This document shows, in pieces, positions 62,154 through 64,000 of a stretch of 64,000 bases of DNA (position 1 is its first letter; the number at the start of each line of letters is the position of its first letter). The notes below the pieces were generated by a model, which saw only the letters and a program-made list of their open reading frames with translations, did not search any database and was not told the origin of the DNA. Source of the DNA: Streptomyces sp. Tu6071. Lineage in GTDB: Bacteria; Actinomycetota; Actinomycetes; Streptomycetales; Streptomycetaceae. Made by a program: the position numbers and the translations under genes. The DNA lies in contig NZ_CM001165.1 of the NCBI RefSeq assembly GCF_000213055.1, positions 5,354,945 to 5,418,944 of the forward strand, given 5' to 3'.

Positions 62154-62780
62154 CTACGCGCACGGTCCGCGCCCCGCGCCGCCTCCCGCCTCCTTCGTCC
62201 CGGCCCCCTCCCGCGCCCCGGTCTCAGCCCGCGTCCCGGCCCCCTCCCGCGTCCCCGTCCCGGCCCCCTCCCGCGCCCCCGTCTCGGCCCGTACGAGCCG
62301 GGGCTCCCAGTACCGCGCCCGCGCCGCCGTCAGCACGGGCAGCGCCACCCCCACGAGCAGCGCGCCGAGCGCCCACCACCCGGACACCGCCCCGCTCACC
62401 AGTCCCCAGCACCCGGCGCCCACCGCAAGGGCCGCGCAACCCCGGGCGCACCACGCCTGGTTGCGCAGCAGCACGCGGCGCCGGGCCGCGACCCGCGCGA
62501 GCCGCTCCGGGCACGCGGTCGACTCGCCCCGCCGGAGGGCCCGTTCCAGTCGCGCGTGTTCCTCGCGGGGGACCCCGGCGGCACGTGCGGCGAGCCGGTC
62601 GGCGAAGAAGGTCTGGAAGACGGCCCAGAACGGTGCGTACACCGCCCACCAGGCCGCTCGCCCCCAGCCCAGCCACACCCCCGCGAGCAGCCAGAGCAGG
62701 GCCGCGATGCCCAGGTTCAGCCCGAACGCCGCCCAGCGACGCCCCCTCGTCCGCTCCCGCCGCCCGTCGCCCACGCCCAC
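62154..62780 (-). CDS. Small membrane protein with repetitive C-terminal tail
   Basis: 208 aa from the GTG at 62780; GTG 62774 is an alternative. Hydrophobic segments are FGLNLGIAALLWLLAGVWLG, a Trp-rich segment (AAWWAVYAPFWAVFQTFFA), and later CAALAVGAGCWGLVSGAVS and WALGALLVGVALPVLTAARA, giving about four membrane helices. The cytosolic loop is Arg-rich. The tail repeats GAREGAGT and TREGAGTRA units several times. No family recognised. It diverges from phoH. Confidence 0.7.
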   Translation of the reverse strand: MGVGDGRRERTRGRRWAAFGLNLGIAALLWLLAGVWLGWGRAAWWAVYAPFWAVFQTFFADRLAARAAGVPREEHARLERALRRGESTACPERLARVAARRRVLLRNQAWCARGCAALAVGAGCWGLVSGAVSGWWALGALLVGVALPVLTAARARYWEPRLVRAETGAREGAGTGTREGAGTRAETGAREGAGTKEAGGGAGRGPCA

Positions 62781-62949
62781 CCCCCCGTCCGGTCCGCGCG
62801 GGTACCCCCTCCCCCTTCCGGAAAACGGTGCGCCCCGCGCGGGAAAAGCCCTGCGGTGTTGTCGGCGGGGGGTCGTAGGCTTGGCCCAAGAGGTTTTCGA
62901 CCGGCGAGGACCTGACACAGGAGGTATGCGCAGGCCACAGTGCCGGCCC

Positions 62950-64000
62950 ATGACTCAGACACCCACAGCCCACAGCCCCGAGCGTTCCACCGCTCGCATC
63001 ACCGTCCCGGCGAAGCACCCCATGGTGACGGTCCTCGGCTCGGGCGATTCGCTGCTCCGCGTCATCGAAAGCGCCTTCCCCGGCACGGACATCCACGTCC
63101 GGGGCAACGAGATCAGCGCTCAGGGACCCGCCGCCGACATCGCCCTCCTCCAGCGCCTCTTCGACGAGATGCTGCTCGTGCTGCGCACCGGGCAGCCGAT
63201 GACCGAGGACGCCGTCGAGCGCTCCATCGCGATGCTCCGCGCGAGCGGCGCGGGCGAGCCCGGTGGCGAGGAGCACCCCGCCGAGGTCCTGACCCAGAAC
63301 ATCCTCTCCTCGCGCGGGCGCACCATCCGCCCCAAGACGCTCAACCAGAAGCGCTACGTCGACGCCATCGACAAGCACACGATCGTCTTCGGCATCGGCC
63401 CCGCCGGTACCGGCAAGACGTACCTGGCGATGGCCAAGGCCGTGCAGGCCCTCCAGTCGAAGCAGGTCAGCCGCATCATCCTGACCCGCCCGGCCGTGGA
63501 GGCCGGCGAACGCCTCGGCTTCCTGCCCGGCACGCTCTACGAGAAGATCGACCCCTACCTGCGTCCGCTGTACGACGCCCTGCACGACATGCTCGACCCC
63601 GACTCCATCCCGCGCCTCATGGCAGCCGGGACGATCGAGGTCGCGCCGCTGGCGTACATGCGCGGCCGTACGCTCAACGACGCCTTCATCATTCTCGACG
63701 AGGCGCAGAACACGAACCCCGAGCAGATGAAGATGTTCCTCACCCGCCTCGGCTTCGAATCCAAGATCGTCATCACCGGCGACGTCACGCAGGTCGACCT
63801 GCCCGGCGGCACGAAGAGCGGGCTGCGGCAGGTGCAGGAGATCCTGGAGGGCGTGGACGACGTGTCGTTCTCGCGGCTCAGCTCGCAGGACGTCGTCCGG
63901 CACAAACTCGTGGGCCGGATCGTTGACGCGTACGAGAAGTACGACCATGCCCACGAGCGCGAGCAGGACCAGGGCCGCCGTCACGGCGGTCGCGCGCGGG
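62950..64000 (+). CDS. PhoH-like ATPase (cut by window end)
   Basis: The first ~350 residues are in the window; the gene runs off the end. Walker [39 protein letters not shown], Walker [21 protein letters not shown] and [20 protein letters not shown] are all standard for PhoH/YbeZ, with an N-terminal KH-like part ([30 protein letters not shown]). PhoH ATPases are linked to RNA metabolism and usually sit with ybeY. The ATG at 62950 is chosen from family starts; an in-frame ATG at 62926 lies directly after AGGAGGT, too close for good initiation. The C-terminus here is Arg/Gly-rich. Confidence 0.94.
   Translation, partial: MTQTPTAHSPERSTARITVPAKHPMVTVLGSGDSLLRVIESAFPGTDIHVRGNEISAQGPAADIALLQRLFDEMLLVLRTGQPMTEDAVERSIAMLRASGAGEPGGEEHPAEVLTQNILSSRGRTIRPKTLNQKRYVDAIDKHTIVFGIGPAGTGKTYLAMAKAVQALQSKQVSRIILTRPAVEAGERLGFLPGTLYEKIDPYLRPLYDALHDMLDPDSIPRLMAAGTIEVAPLAYMRGRTLNDAFIILDEAQNTNPEQMKMFLTRLGFESKIVITGDVTQVDLPGGTKSGLRQVQEILEGVDDVSFSRLSSQDVVRHKLVGRIVDAYEKYDHAHEREQDQGRRHGGRAR

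Overview
The window is about 73% GC with strong third-position G/C bias, frequent GTG starts, GC-rich spacers and many starts that look leaderless. Together with the gene order this indicates a Streptomyces chromosome, in a conserved core region. From memory of gene content, it follows the S. coelicolor region running from the proB/proA neighbourhood to phoH (SCO25xx numbering); no database comparison was made.

Layout. 1-4.4 kb: surface polymer genes (GT2 glycosyltransferase, galE, a membrane CDP-glycerol-type transferase). 4.4-7.7 kb: proline synthesis (proB, a small unknown gene, proA). 7.8-9.6 kb: two single-pass membrane proteins sharing an N-terminal motif. 9.7-14.4 kb: a tightly coupled three-gene cassette made of an EACC1-like protein, a membrane caspase-like peptidase with solute-binding-like and VWA parts, and a solute-binding lipoprotein. 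This is the most unusual system here. 14.6-19.6 kb: small membrane proteins, nadD, a divergent LCP protein, rsfS and a histidine phosphatase. 20.4-24.7 kb: two identical tRNA-Ala(GGC) genes around a small Cys-rich gene, then leuS behind a Leu-codon leader peptide and an attenuator. 24.7-33.7 kb: membrane protein, DegV, comEA-comEC, a broken SDR gene, YceI, a small acidic protein, holA. 34-37 kb: a broken VOC gene and rpsT on the minus strand, then lepA. 37.4-46 kb: acyl-CoA ligase, hemW, three minus-strand genes (HAD, DUF3097, MBL-fold), then CIRCE-hrcA-dnaJ. 46-54.2 kb: nitronate monooxygenase-like protein, rsmE, methyltransferase, PPOX-type protein, tricorn protease, HIT protein, RNase Z-type hydrolase. 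54.2-56.3 kb: a decayed accessory island with an IS110-type transposase remnant and an immunity-like gene between paired ~120-bp repeats. 56.3-64 kb: Add-family deaminase, MFS transporter, divergent GH4 glycosidase and PfkB kinase, a membrane protein and phoH, cut by the window end.

How it works together. Most genes are housekeeping: translation (leuS, rpsT, lepA, rsfS, rsmE, tRNAs), protein quality control (hrcA-dnaJ2, tricorn), cofactor and amino-acid supply (nadD, proBA), replication (holA) and RNA or nucleotide turnover (RNase Z, PhoH, deaminase). The accessory parts are the EACC1/caspase cassette, the surface polymer genes and the IS island. Three genes (SDR, VOC, IS110 transposase) carry frameshifts or nonsense changes; they may be real decay or, in part, sequencing errors in GC-rich runs.
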